Source of the DNA: Oppiella nova | Lineage: Eukaryota; Arthropoda; Arachnida; Sarcoptiformes; Oppiidae | NCBI GenBank assembly: GCA_905397405.1 | Contig: CAJPVJ010000513.1 | Coordinates: 1 to 23,853, forward strand | Length of the DNA stretch: 23,853 bases | Direction: 5' to 3' | In this document: positions 1 to 13,200 of the stretch, piece by piece | Layout: each line of letters opens with the position of its first letter | Numbering within the stretch: the stretch's first letter is position 1 | The notes under the pieces: model-generated | What the model was told of the DNA's origin: nothing | Databases searched by the model: none | The model's input: the letters and a program-made list of their open reading frames with translations, nothing else | Program-made: the position numbers and the translations under genes

Positions 1-1590
1 ATATTATTTTGCACTTTGTAACATTTAAAATATAATCTGTTATTAAATGAATGTTAATGGGTGAAAGCGTTTTCTTTATTTAAATATTTCTGTAAAGTAT
101 TACTCAAAATAAACGACACTTTGATTAGAATATGAGTATAGAGTAGAGAGAGATGATATAAATAATGAATATACAATACACGAAAACATGCAAAAAAGTA
201 TATTTTCATATTCTTGTGTCTAAATATTGAATAAGATTTTGCATAATAGCTATAATATTAGGCGCGGCTCAGTCTCGTGATTGGGTGGATCTGACACTCT
301 GTGAAAACATTTTGCTCTCTTAATGCCATTACATAATAGTTGTGTTATAATGAAAATTATTTTTGATTATTTCTATAAAAAGAAAATATAATACATCTCA
401 GAGTCACACAACTAAAAGACATTCAAATTGTTTGAGTTTCAAATGAAACAAACGATTCTCTCCTGAATTTCACTGAAATGATGCTTAAGTTGTATTCATT
501 TAACAATTTATTTGATTACACTTAATAATATGTCAAAACATTTTCAAACAAAGGAATTATTCTCTATATTACAATTTGAATTAAACACAATATTTATACA
601 GTTTAATGTAGTTTTTAAGTTCATTATTAAATACATAGGCATTTGTTTTAAAAGCATTTATATATTAAACGCTATGGATGTGAAGGCCATTAACATGATA
701 TGATAGCAATTCAAATCATTATTAAACACATTTTAAAACTCATGTTTGATATTGAAATTATAAACGTATTTCGTATTTATATTACATGTTTGGCTAATTT
801 TATGCAACAATTTTATGCGTTAAAAATGTTTTCAAATATGAATTCAAAGTTAATTCTACAGAAGAATTGTTAAACTCGTAAACGATTGGTGTTTAACATT
901 AATAGTGACGCAAATCAATAAGAATTTACATAAAGTTTTTCTGCAAAACTAATTTCGATATAATTAAGTATAGGAATGGAGTGTAAGCTGTAAATCGCAT
1001 AATAATGATTAGTTTGGATGCATTTGCATCGCCTCATCGGCTTTAAGCTATTTCTCAATTTATGCAACCATTGCATGGATTTAAATGCAAAAACAGAATC
1101 TATTTAAATGATAGGCTGTTGTGTTATGATAGGCCTGAGCCCTGTTGTAAGGCATACAGAGCGGAGATGGAGGTTCAAAAGATGGCTAACTATTAACTAT
1201 TAGTCTTAAGTATTTGCTTTTTTGGATGTTTTGCCGGAGTTAAGGAGAGTGGATAATGACCATCATTTTGATGAAATCTCATTGCATTTACATTACATTA
1301 TTTAATGTCAATTCTATATAGTCTTGCATCCAATTTGATAGCATTGTAGGCGTTCCGCAATTCGTGAGCAAAATAATGCAATTATATGTATAGTTCGTGA
1401 TTGCTTTTGGTCTCGTTTTATCCATCAGCTATGCTATGGCTGTACCTCCAGTGCCTCTATTTCTCTTTAATACATCATTATATTAAACCTCATATAAAGA
1501 CAAAAATATTTCTTAACTTCTGATTGAATCGAAAGAGAAAAATACAAGAATTCAAACAAATGTATAAAATGGCAAAACGTATTGCTATAA
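1..1590. other. AT-rich intergenic DNA
   Basis: No exon, RNA gene or repeat seen. A mixed-composition patch at about 261-310 matches nothing known. The frame 512-703 is Ile/Phe/Asn-rich and looks like chance. Confidence 0.6.
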
Positions 1591-1599
1591 CATAAGAAA

Positions 1600-1995
1600 A
1601 TGTATTTTATGTGTTCAGCCCTTAATTTGGAGTCAGAAACGGCTCGTTTGCCTTCCCATCGGACAACTGATATCGAAATCGTGAGAAATACGTCCTCTTC
1701 TTCAGAGGTATACTCGGTTTCAGACGATTGGGTGAATCCCTTATTAGAGGTTTGCTCCCTTTCCTCTATGTTCACAAACAATTGCATTCAATTGATATTG
1801 ACTTCCAGTGGAAAGCGCTGTACTTTTGCCTCATTTTATTACACTATCCGCCAGAATATGGTCTCTCAAATCAATGGCTGTCTGAGCGCCGGTTGTTTCA
1901 AAGGAATGCTATTTTCAGAAATACTTTTATCACATATTCTTGAATTTAGAAAATTCTCATCTCTTATTGAGTCTAAAAATTTTAATTACTCTTAA
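1600..1995. other. Island with overlapping open frames on both strands, origin unknown
   Basis: G+C is higher than in the flanks over about 1620-1880. Three frames stay open: plus 1600-1995 (131 codons), plus about 1671-1943, and minus 1787-1467 whose first part is Glu/Ser-rich. None shows a domain, signal peptide or family signature that I recognise. It may be a decayed gene or transposon piece, an exon of an unseen gene, or chance. No convincing splice pair links it to the homeobox gene. Confidence 0.2.
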
Positions 1996-4900
1996 GTTTA
2001 ATAAAAAATTATTTCAAAACATTGATCCAAGCAGATATTCCTATCTGTATTTCACAGACTATCAACGTTTTAAACGTGTTTTACTTATTTTTGATAAGAA
2101 TTAAAATCACTTTAAATTATAAATTAATCAAATATTATTCAGTATAAATAAAATAAAATATAAATTTTTTTTATTCAATAAAGTTATTTTAATGCATTTA
2201 TAATAACTCCATAATAATTATACTGTTTCTAAATATATTGAATATGCTAGTATAATAAATAATTCAAGTTTTTATGAATTTCCATTTAAATCATACAAAT
2301 GTAAAAATATATTTAATTTAATTTGTTTATATCATATTTAAACACAAATTAGTTTTGCATTTAATTACAAAACATTTTATACGATATCTTTTGATTTGAA
2401 TTTTATGTTCAAAACATGTCTTCAAAGTTCTTTCAATTATTTTGTTTTTCTTCTCAACTAATGGTTTCGTTTTTTACTTAAATAAATGCAAACAATTGTT
2501 GAGACAATTTGTTTGCAAATTGAATGCATTAGACAAATGAGAAACACTGAGAAAAAGGGCACAAAATGCATGCAATACTGTACTGCATGTGTAAATGTAT
2601 GCTTAGATTACTTGTAATGATTACACTATTGTTAAGTTTGATATTCAAAACTTAAATATTATAATAATATTATAATTTTGTGTAGACATTAATATATGTT
2701 TTTAGCCAAAAAGAAAGCGATAATAACTAATAGCGAGCATAAGAATCACGAGTTGAAAGAGGGTTTGGATTATGTTTGGATCCGTATTAATGGCTTGGAA
2801 ACGACAGAGAGTCTGCTTGGTAATGTTGGTAATTACATAGGGGCTAATGTAAGCATCATTTAGGCCACTGTAGGGTCAGTGATGTTGGATGCAAACCGCA
2901 AACGGACACCAATGACCATGAAATACATTATATTTATACATTGTATTCAAGATTATCACAAGAAATTGTGAGAACGCTTTTGCCATGAGTTGTGTCTCTC
3001 ATCCCTAATAATAATATGTCGTTCAGTCGGTCTCATAATCAGTAATAGTCTGTATATTTAGTAAACCTAATGATCATTACGTTTATTTCATAGCCATTAC
3101 AATGAAATGCTTTCGTTTTAGTCTTATTTCCAGAGATATAATTAAATGAAAATTAAGTAAATATAACAGTAATAAGAGTCAAAGATAAGAGAATTTAATA
3201 TAAATATTACAAAAGAGAATATAATATCAATTTAATAATAATGAGTGCCTTTTACTACAACTAAACTATAGTGTAGTTATAGTTATCTGTGAAATGGAGT
3301 TAAATTTAGTGGAAATCACAGAGGATTTTATAAATGCAATCAACTCTACATTACAGCAACACAACAGCACCAGTACTATAGCACCAGTACTACATAACTA
3401 GCACTAGAATATAGTATGGAATACATGACACAAACAATTCTTGTTTTGTGGTATTATTGGACGAAAAGAGCCATTAATTCTCACCTAAATATTTAATGCA
3501 AAATCGTTTGCCTCTAACTTTCTCTCGCAAATGTAGTTTCCCTTAATTGAGTTTACAATCTCTTTACAGGTTTACTAACATTCAGACCAACATTATTAAG
3601 AATTACACATTCTTTCAATGAAACATTCAAACAAAATCAATTTATATGAAAATAATATTCACGTAAACAAACGTCTGATTAGATTTTGTGTTCAGTTTAC
3701 TATTAATATAAACACAAATAGCTTAGTACTAAACTATTCAAAATATAACCAAACATTTGTTAATTTGAATATTTAGATAATTAACAGTTAATGGGTAATA
3801 TTCATAATCTATAAATATTATCAATAATTATTGTGAATTTTATGAATAAATAATTTGATGAATTTGATGGTAGAGTAATGAGCTGTAGTTCTTGATGTAA
3901 GCCATCATCATATCATAGATTAAATCGACTTAACGTTAGTTCATATAAAATACAATCTTATTATAGTTGAGTGTATTTTCTTTACTCAATTACTTCATTC
4001 ATTCAAATATTATGCGTTAAGCAATGCATGAAAACCAGTATTTTTTGCTCAAATATCTACAAAACAAACTTAATATTGAATTACTTCTCCGCTTTGGCTA
4101 TAATTCGATTGCCTTTTAGTATAAATTTTATATAATGTACGGCTCAGGGATGTACAGACATTACTCGTGATGTCTGATGTTTGATGTTTGCATGGCTTGA
4201 CTCGCATTCACAATAGTTTCCATTATGAATATAAGTATTACCATAAGATTTAAACAGTATTCCAATGGTATTACTCTATAATTTGTCTTTTGTTATGTTG
4301 AATACAAACAAATGAAGAATTATGTGTTTTGCTCAACATTTTCAAAGTATGAATTTTTTGAACAAAATAATATTATACACAAAAAGTCTGCATTTGATCT
4401 CTAAATGATGAAGAATTATGATTTAAGAATACAATGCAATGTTTGCAATAATATAAAAGCAATATTTTGGATACAATTGCCAGAAATGTAAGAAAAGTTA
4501 GTGGAGATTAGAATCAAATTAAGTTCTTAACACAATATATATAGTATTAAAGTGTTATTTTGTTAACTTTTTTATTTTTTTGAGTTCAATAACAATCAGG
4601 GATTATTAAAATTTAATATCGAGTTCTATTATTTAAGAATTTTTATATAAGAATATTATTAATTGATAAAAATGTGTGGTATAAAGATACTAAATAAAAA
4701 ACATCGCTAATCAAGTGCTAATATTAATAAATATGAAATAATTAAATATAAAAGTGTTTTTAGAGAAGTTGTCAAAAGTAAGTAACTTTTGAAAGTCGCT
4801 TCTGTCATGAAATGCGATCCAGTTTTGAGGGGACTATCAAATAGAGACTAAATTGAAGTTGAGCTGAAGTTTTGTTCAAAAGTGGCAATAAATCAAGTCA

Positions 4901-5499
4901 TGAAATATTCAGTGCATGGCTTATATTTTGTTGCAATAATGTTGGAGAGAATGTGTTCGCATATAAAACTCTATTGTGTTGTAAATGTTGTTATAAGACT
5001 CATAGGAGTTGTAAAGCGGATCAGACTCTCAGACACTCTCACAACACAAGCCAAACACAGTATAGAGCGCTGCAACTGATCATCAGTTTCAATGCATTTT
5101 CAATGATTATAGTGTATGAAATGCAACACTGCTTTTGGAGTGAAGTAGAGTCCACCAGAATATGGTATATACTGTAATATGGAGTCAATATTCATATGTC
5201 TTGATTACTGTCACATAATAGGCACCAGCCATTAGTCATAGCCTTTTGCAGTTAAATGTAAGGCCAGAGTTAATTGGCATCGATTAGTGTCCTATCAATT
5301 TGCTGTAATGCACTCCCCTTATGGAACATTGCCTTATAGTATGATATGATATGATAAGCCAGTGGTGTATAGCCGGCACATCCAACACATCCTTTAGTCC
5401 TATCACTCCTAACTCACATCCAATTCAACTCAATTGTCATAAAAGCGTTTTTGTTAAATACTCCAAACATAAAGTATTGCAATTTTAATATTGAATTAA
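1996..5499. other. AT-rich intergenic DNA with a few mixed patches
   Basis: No supported gene. A 55-codon ATG frame at 2696-2863 lies in a mixed patch and resembles nothing known; the opposite strand is also open there. A 14-bp unit (AGCACCAGTACTA core) occurs twice at 3366-3392. The frame 4872-5177 (101 codons) is Cys/Ser-rich without a recognisable motif. Confidence 0.5.
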
Positions 5500-5785
5500 G
5501 TTGAGTGCATTCACTACCAGTATATCACTATATGCCTACCAAACAGTGTCTGTGCTCTGCCTGGCATTGCCTGCGCTCGCAGTTGTGCCGCATTTGTGGC
5601 CGTTTGTGAGGATAGAGAGGCAGAGGGCAGGTGTGACCCATCGGTGAGGGTTCTGTTGATCCTCATCACCACAAGTCTAACCATGCAATCACTCTCATCG
5701 ATCACACTATTATATGCCATTCATTACACTATTGTCACTCATTGTCCATTTCTCCAAACTATAGTCTCTTTACTTGTTTTCTAAA
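5500..5785. other. GC-richer island with open frames, unidentified
   Basis: About 5540-5700 is clearly richer in G+C than its surroundings. One plus frame is open from 5500 to TAA at about 5784, Cys-rich then hydrophobic, without an internal ATG near its start. A minus frame (5720-5514) is also open. No family recognised. Confidence 0.2.
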
Positions 5786-8171
5786 TATTTTTATACTAAT
5801 TATTGTTTAAAACTTTCTTTATTCCGGTCCCACAATCAAAACAAAATATCGATTGCATTGGCGTTTACTTCATTGATATAGTAATGACTTTAAAAATGCA
5901 CAATACAATACAATATATTTTTTGTACTCTATTTCAATAATAAGTCAGTCATAGAAATTATATGAAAATCAAGTAATGTTTAGCCAAAACTGTTTACATG
6001 AGATCTGAATATAATAGAGTGGAGAAACTGTTATTATATGCAAACAATTGTTTGCTTTTGTAGTGATCTCTTTTCATAAGCATTCAATTTGACAAAACGG
6101 ATCGTTAGTTTGCAATGTTTGCCAATGACTCCTACAATGGCATGACATATATGACCACATTCTCACAAACTATTCTTTTGCAGTCAATTTGTTTTTTCCT
6201 CTAAAACTCGGTTTTATCACCGAATTTAGTCTTTATGTTTGAAGTGAATTTGGTTTTACATTATATATGAAGTGAAGAGAAAACAAAATAATTTCAAGTT
6301 AAATATCGGAATCTGAAAACGTATGGCAATATTGGATGCGATCCGTGACTAACGATTTCTTTCATGTTTTTTGAACTTAAAATTGAAGTTTTTCTCAATA
6401 TTTCCCATTGAATGAGGGATTACAGCAAACAAAAGAAAAATCGACAAAAAATACTAAAACAGCAAAATAAAAAGCAAGAAATAAAATCCTTCAAAACATC
6501 TCATTAAAGCACTTTAAAAATTCAGCGATTTTTAAGCCATTTGTCGATCAAAACAAATAAAATATGAAAATAATTGTTTGACTTTGAGATGAAATTTACA
6601 GATAAGTTAATGATTAGTACTTTATATAAGCGTTTGAATGGAAATGTAAATTTTTTGTTGTATTTTGAAAACGTATTTAAATTAGAGATGAAAAGCAAAT
6701 GAAACGAAACACACATCGATTTTTTGGACACAAAAATGTTTTGATAAAAGGATGCCTTAAATGAGAGGCATTTGGAGAGCATCTCTGGTTAACGTTATCT
6801 TGAAAACCAGAATTTATTGAAAAAACAAAATCTGTTTTATGAAAAGACTATATAATTTCAAAACAATTTAAATTTAATATCCAGTGAAAGAATGAAATAT
6901 TTTTATACTTAAAATAAAAGCCTCTCTTAAAATTGATTGCCAGAATGGGAATCGCTATAAATTTTCATAAATATTCATAAATATTTAATTTAATTAATTT
7001 TCTTTAAATAAATATTAATATCAGAGCATAAAAGTTAATTAAATTTTTTATTCTTACATATAATCTCTATTATTAATCATTTTTATAAATAATCATCGAT
7101 TAAATAATATTTATAAATGAAATCCTAATTTAATAAAAAAGTATTACATGAAATTAAGTGCAACTAAAAGCAATTAATTTGATTCGCTTTATGTAAGAAT
7201 ATTGAAAATAAAATAAATGATTATTAACAACAGTGTAATATAATTAAGTGTTTTATAGAGTATATTTATAAGTAGATAGACATTCACAAAGCAAACCATA
7301 ACATTAGGCAAACAAAATAGAGATGAACTTTTGATAAATGAAATGAATTGTCATTGAATTGATGAGAAGTGTTGGCAATGATGTGGTGTCAATGTGTTGT
7401 CAATTTGTGATTATATGTTGTAATAAATACTGAAGAATCAAAAGTCATTTCCTTTATATAAGGGATAGGGAGACAAAGTTAATGTCAATGCATATAATGC
7501 TTCCGTGAATGCGATGAAAGCAATGAAACAATGAATGCATTCATTTGGATATGAGTTACGAGGAACTGATAAAACGATGCAATGGTTTGCATTCAAATGT
7601 GAAGCCAGTGTGTGCTCTATTGATTGCATATTTATAAGCAATTGATGACATTGTAATCAATTATTTACTTTAAAATATTTAAATTATAATAAACCTACAG
7701 TAACATTATTTCTACGCGATGAGCATACCAGTTATATAACAAAACATTACAGTATTATATAATATAATACATTTAACAATACCCTGAGGATTGGCTTAGA
7801 GTGCAATTAGTATTCAAAAGTGTATGCATTTAGAAATGGCTGATTCACTATATTCTCGTTTAGGAAACATTCAAATGCATACCATATTAATGCACTTTTA
7901 AGCACTTTATGTAAAACTAGAATTAATCACAATTTATTTGATTAATCTTCTATTCGCTAATAAAAGCTATTGTTTATAATATTGGGATTTAAGTGTATTT
8001 CACTCAATAACAAAGCATATAAAATTAGTCAAAAGCATTTTATGTTTACATCAAATTTATTGACAATTAATTCTATTCACTTAAAAGCAAAACAAAATAA
8101 AAAATCTTTAAATTATTTGTTGATAAAACCAATAGAATTTTAAATGCTTTCAAATAATTACAATTGAATAC

Positions 8172-8176
<5 letters not shown>
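5786..8176. other. AT-rich intergenic DNA, nothing recognised
   Basis: Long A/T runs, Lys/Phe/Ile/Asn-type chance frames (6522-6782 and 7438-7641, minus). No repeat longer than short AT motifs noticed. Confidence 0.5.

Positions 8177-8208
<32 letters not shown>
8177..8208. repeat. (GA)16 microsatellite
   Basis: Uninterrupted GA dinucleotide tract on the + strand. Confidence 0.98.
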
Positions 8209-8211
<3 letters not shown>

Positions 8212-9269
8212 GGAAAATATTCAACAATTTAGTCGTTCTGTTTAGTAATGGATTATAAATTATGATAAGTTTAATGCAAACCTAATAAGTGGTAAATATT
8301 ATTATTCTGGTAAATGTCTTTCGGGAGAATTAATGTAAGCTAACCGACCACTCATTCGCTTTATTACTTCATATAAATTATACTTACATTACATTTAGTG
8401 ATGTTTTCTAGATTTGCAAAAACAACCTCTTGTTTGCATCCAAGCGTTAAGTTTTAGTATAATATAATGTGTTTAATGACTAATTAGCATAAATTAAATC
8501 AAAAATTAATTTGAAAATTTTCGTAAATTTATACACAGCTTTCATTTTAATAAGTTTACTGTTTATTTATAAAAAATTTTAAAATATTTTTAAAATTATT
8601 ATAAAAAGTGCTATAGTTTTAAGCAACATTAAAGATTTTAGAATCTGTTTTATAATATAAAAATTATTAACACTATTAATTAAAGCATTTGTAATCATAG
8701 AAATATTTTTTAAATACTTAAGTGCTTGCTATTTGTTTGCAATAATAAACAAAATAATCAAAAATCAATTCTTAAGAACTACTAATTTGAACGCCAGAAG
8801 CAAACATTACTTAATTCACCCCAACTTTTGATTTCAAACCCTCAAAGCAAAACAGTTTAAGGATTTGTTTCTTTCTATTCAATGATTTCAAAATTTCTTC
8901 TAATGTCTAGATGTCTGTCCAATATATGATAACATCTCTAAAATTTATTGATTTATCAATGGATTTGTAATTTAAATAAAAATCTGTATTTTTAATAATA
9001 TCTAAATTTATGTGCTTTATATTATGGGAGTAAATGTTTCTGATGAAACTTGCTTAAATGGACACAAAAAAATTATTTAAAAATTACATTTAAATTTTCA
9101 TACTATAAAAGGTGCAATACATATTTTGTTTCATAAGCTTTATGTACAATAATTATTTTGCTAACTCATAACCCCTTATAATAAAGTGAAATACACTTTG
9201 AAATGAGCGAAACTAAATCAAAATACATTTAATTCATGCTTTGATTATTGCAATCAATTGTGTGCATCA
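8209..9269. other. AT-rich intergenic DNA upstream of C15
   Basis: No coding signal. Only the TATA-like element at 9104 merits a mention. Confidence 0.5.
9104..9112 (+). promoter_or_regulatory. Candidate TATA box TATAAAAGG
   Basis: A full match to the TATAAAAG consensus, about 640 bp before the first coding ATG of the homeobox gene. A weak initiator-like TCATAA follows at 9131. In DNA this AT-rich a chance match is quite possible, and many developmental genes lack a TATA box. Confidence 0.2.
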
Positions 9270-9480
9270 GTCCAGCCATGGAGGAGGTGTTGAGACTCTA
9301 TCGATAATACGAGTCATACGACTGCAACCAATTGGAGTCTAGAGTTGGCCTCCAATTATGGTAAACACGTTTGCTTTGGGAGAATGGCTTGCATTCAATG
9401 GATTCACTCAAAGCACTCTTAGATCCACTGTAACCGCACCCAAAAGGCTGTCCAAAAAGCAGTTAAATTACCATTTTTTG
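9270..9480. promoter_or_regulatory. GC-richer block upstream of C15, possible promoter-proximal region
   Basis: Composition shifts here from very AT-rich to mixed sequence just before the gene. It contains an imperfect inverted pair ATTGGAG (9331-9337) / CTCCAAT (9350-9356), both arms carrying a CCAAT-type core. Position and composition suggest regulatory DNA; no factor can be assigned. Confidence 0.3.
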
Positions 9481-9529
9481 GACAAACTTTACAATGTGTT
9501 TGTGTTGTGAGTCTCAAGACTAAGATATA

Positions 9530-9745
9530 CTCAATTGAGATGCGATCGGGTATTAAGCGCTAACTTTACAAATACTTTACACAAACTGTTTGTTTAAGAC
9601 TTGTTTCGCAAAACATTGATTTTCACTGAATATTCGCCAGAAAGTGATCTCATGTTATGTTTATTCAGCGATTCCTATGATCTGACAATAGTGTGAATAT
9701 TAGGCTGAAAGTGAATGACTACCCAATAATCTTAGCACTTATTCA
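9530..9745 (+). promoter_or_regulatory. Putative 5' leader of C15 with short upstream ORFs
   Basis: Sequence directly before the first ATG of exon copy 1; the same leader precedes copy 2 at 10393-10608 with one difference (9618 G, 10481 T). It holds two upstream ATG frames: 9652-9696 (14 codons, then TGA) and 9715-9729 (4 codons, then TAA), both closing before the main start. An in-frame TGA at 9716-9718 rules out simple 5' extension of the protein. It begins with the 10-bp perfect palindrome CTCAATTGAG (9530-9539). No acceptor before the ATG is convincing, although a TTAG at 9732-9735 could serve as a weak one. The transcription start is not visible. Confidence 0.4.
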
Positions 9746-10274
9746 ATGGTTAAAAGCAATTCCTACTCCAACTCATCAATGCCTCGGTCAGTGTCCTCGA
9801 GTCCTATCAACTCCGACGCCAGTATTGACATCAATGATGACGACGAAGACATGTCTCGGTCACCAAAACGAGAACCACTTTCATCACCGCTTATACATCC
9901 GAACGGTTCCATGAATTGCAGTAAACCATCGAAACTATCATTCAGTATAAGTCGCTTATTGGGAGCCAATAGTGACTCTAAACACAATCAAAGCGGCACT
10001 ACATCTGAAGGGGAGTCGGAATCTCCGTCATCCCTGTGCTCTCAGTGCCCGTCGACTGAAAACAATGCAATCGTCTCATCGTATCCCTCGTCCTCATCGC
10101 CGGACTCCAAATGCCAGTCCCATCGCATGACTGTCAGCCCCTACGACCACTTGACTGGCGGCGCGTCCGTCATACGAGTGCCCGCACACAGACCGCCACC
10201 GACTATGCCTTACACTACACACTACCCCTGGTTAGGACCCACACCTCCCACACTCATTAAAGATGGCTTACAAA
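9746..10274 (+). CDS. C15: C15/TLX coding exon 1, first copy (residues 1-176)
   Basis: Encodes the Ser-rich N-terminal part: an acidic DINDDDED stretch (28-35), the eh1 motif FSISRLL (66-72) and a Pro/Tyr-rich segment ending in KDGLQ. The start is the first ATG after an in-frame TGA at 9716-9718; its context is TTCAATGG, weak at -3 but with G at +4. The donor is CAAA|GTATGT at 10274/10275 and leaves one base (A) that joins TG of exon 2 to make Met177. The open frame runs on to 10306 only as intron read-through. This copy has Thr at residue 129. It is followed by a near-identical second copy after a single N. A true gene would use one of the two; which copy lies in the transcript cannot be told from sequence. 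Confidence 0.85.
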
Positions 10275-13200
10275 GTATGTCTCAACTATTTTATATGCAT
10301 TTATAACACAATTTTATTAAGTTATATACAAATGAATCGCAACTAAATTATTGGCCCATTATTTGGTGGTTAAAAATGTCACATTTTAATANCTCAATTG
10401 AGATGCGATCGGGTATTAAGCGCTAACTTTACAAATACTTTACACAAACTGTTTGTTTAAGACTTGTTTCGCAAAACATTTATTTTCACTGAATATTCGC
10501 CAGAAAGTGATCTCATGTTATGTTTATTCAGCGATTCCTATGATCTGACAATAGTGTGAATATTAGGCTGAAAGTGAATGACTACCCAATAATCTTAGCA
10601 CTTATTCAATGGTTAAAAGCAATTCCTACTCCAACTCATCAATGCCTCGGTCAGTGTCCTCGAGTCCTATCAACTCCGACGCCAGTATTGACATCAATGA
10701 TGACGACGAAGACATGTCTCGGTCACCAAAACGAGAACCACTTTCTTCGCCGCTTATACATCCGAACGGTTCCATGAATTGCAGTAAACCATCGAAACTA
10801 TCCTTCAGTATAAGTCGCTTATTGGGAGCCAATAGTGACTCTAAACACAATCAAAGCGGCACTACATCTGAAGGGGAGTCGGAATCTCCGTCATCCCTGT
10901 GCTCTCAGTGCCCGTCGACTGAAAACAATGCAATCGTCTCATCGTATCCCTCGTCCTCATCGCCGGACTCCAAATGCCAGTCCCATCGCATGATTGTCAG
11001 TCCCTACGACCACTTGACTGGCGGCGCGTCCGTCATACGAGTGCCCGCACACAGACCGCCACCGACTATGCCTTACACTACACACTACCCCTGGTTAGGA
11101 CCCACACCTCCCACACTCATTAAAGATGGCTTACAAAGTATGTCTCAACTATTTTATATGCATTTATAACACAATTTTATTAAGTTATATACAAATGAAT
11201 CGCAACTAAATTATTGGCCCATTATTTGGTGGTTAAAAATGTCACATTTTAATATTAAGAATGATAACCATGTGACACAAATAATTGTTATATATTGTAA
11301 TAATAAATGAGTTATTTTTAATTAAAAGTAGAAGTGATAGAAGTGATCCAATAATTAGTTAGTTTGATGAGTCGATGGTATAATTATTTATTAACGAGAG
11401 AATGAGAGCCAATACTGACAGAGAACTGACGGTAGAGTTAATAATGTATTCCTTATTTCATGGCCTATAATAACATAAGAGTTGCGTCTAAAGTGCTATT
11501 AGTTATAAAAGCGTTGTTTTAAATCCATGTAATAAAGTTAATGCATTGGGTATTATATTAATGCTAGCAGGAATGGCAGGACAGGTACAGGTGCGACAAT
11601 TATGCTTTTTTATATGCTTTTGAATTATATGCATAAACAGCGTAAATAAATACCATTTAGAGTACGAGTGCTTTAATTTGCATCAAAGCTAATGAGTCTG
11701 TGATGTGGAGAATCTTTTCAGGCGTTCACTACCATTGCATTCATTGCTAATTCAATGCAATTGAAACACAAAATATTAATAAATACGACATTTTCTGCGT
11801 TTAAGTTGCCTTTCAGTCATTTAAGACCACTTATTCATATATATAAGGAGTGCCAACACTGTTGGGCACAACTCCTATACTCTGAACAAAAAAACAAAAT
11901 ACATTTTTAAAGAACATTAAAGTAAAAGCATATTATGTTATACTATAATTTATAAAACAAAAAAAACCTTACATTTCATTTAAAAAAGTATTTTGTGTTT
12001 AACAAAAGTCCAGTCATTTGACAGCATATAAGAGCCAAAGTGTTTCATTAAAATTAATGTCAGGAGCATTTTTCAGTTTTGCTTTATTATACGAGTCAAA
12101 TTGATTTTCAAAATTGAAACAAAAAAGATAAAACTAAAAAATGCTTGTCTATTTAGTTATCATAAGTAGTTGTAATAATGATCGTGAAATTGATGTTTTT
12201 CTTCAAATCAAATGCAATACAATTAAATTTAACCAAAATATTAATTACCATTTAATACATTATACCATATTTATAGGCAATTATTTTCGCCCACTTTTTA
12301 AGTATTTTTTGTGGCAGTCATTCATGAAATGAAATAAAGAAAAGTGAGTTTTAATGAAAACATTGTTTGTCGGAAAACCATTAATTTTGCTTAAATATGC
12401 TTTTTATACAAATATGTTCACAATATAATAATTGTTTTAAAGGCGTATAACTGTATAGTATATATCAAAAGATCATTTTCTCGTATCATTAACACTATAA
12501 TGAAATTATGGGATAATTTCAAATGTAATTGCTATGATTTAAAGTGAAAAATTTAAGTATTATTTATCTTATATTAGTTTTAAGGTTTCATTTCAAAAAT
12601 ACAAGCGAATGTGAACTTATGCCACAATTTATCGATTATTTCAAATAAATACAATTTATTGCCGATAATTGCAATTCATATGAAATGTCTGTTTTGATGG
12701 TTTGATTCAATTGTAAGACTGACGCCAATAACGAGAAATGCTTTCAGTTTTAATTATCCTATCATTTGCTATAATACTGAATGTTTAAAAAAGTTTGAAA
12801 TGATATTTAGATGGTTTTGATAGGAATCAAAGCAATAACTATACATTAATTTGTCTCACATTTGATTTCTGTTTATCACTAAAAGAAATAATATTTGAAA
12901 TGTATTTGGCGTCTGAGCTCCAGTTGCAGTGAATCAAAGCATGAAAATCGTTGACATTGAAGCCAAACAGACATCACTATAACGTATAATAATCTAAGAC
13001 TCACATCAAGAGCTCATCTCTGCTTCTCTAACACTCTGTCGACAATAATCTCTATTTATTTGAACAGTCAATACATTTCAATCACAAGTCTATACATGTC
13101 TTACTCTGTGTTTAATTCTGTCAAACAAACTAATTGATTGATTTGAATTATGTTTGCTTTACTCAATGCACAAAATTATTAGTAATTATTATCAATAATC

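Larger units (their letters stand above)
9530..10391. repeat. 862-bp direct duplication, copy 1
   Basis: Matches 10393-11254 with six substitutions (9618, 9883, 9886, 9940, 10131, 10138) and no indels, about 99.3% identity. Ends immediately before the single N at 10392. Contains the 5' leader, coding exon 1 and the start of intron 1. Confidence 0.97.

Noticed and set aside
4872-5177. 101-codon plus-strand frame
   Set aside because: No recognised motif, AT-driven composition, an overlapping second frame and no conserved features; chance is likely.
9693-9914. Open frame overlapping exon 1 (and its twin at 10556-10777), plus minus-strand frames at 9763-9987 and 10626-10850
   Set aside because: Shadow frames of the real exon 1; they duplicate only because the exon block is duplicated, and none has family resemblance.
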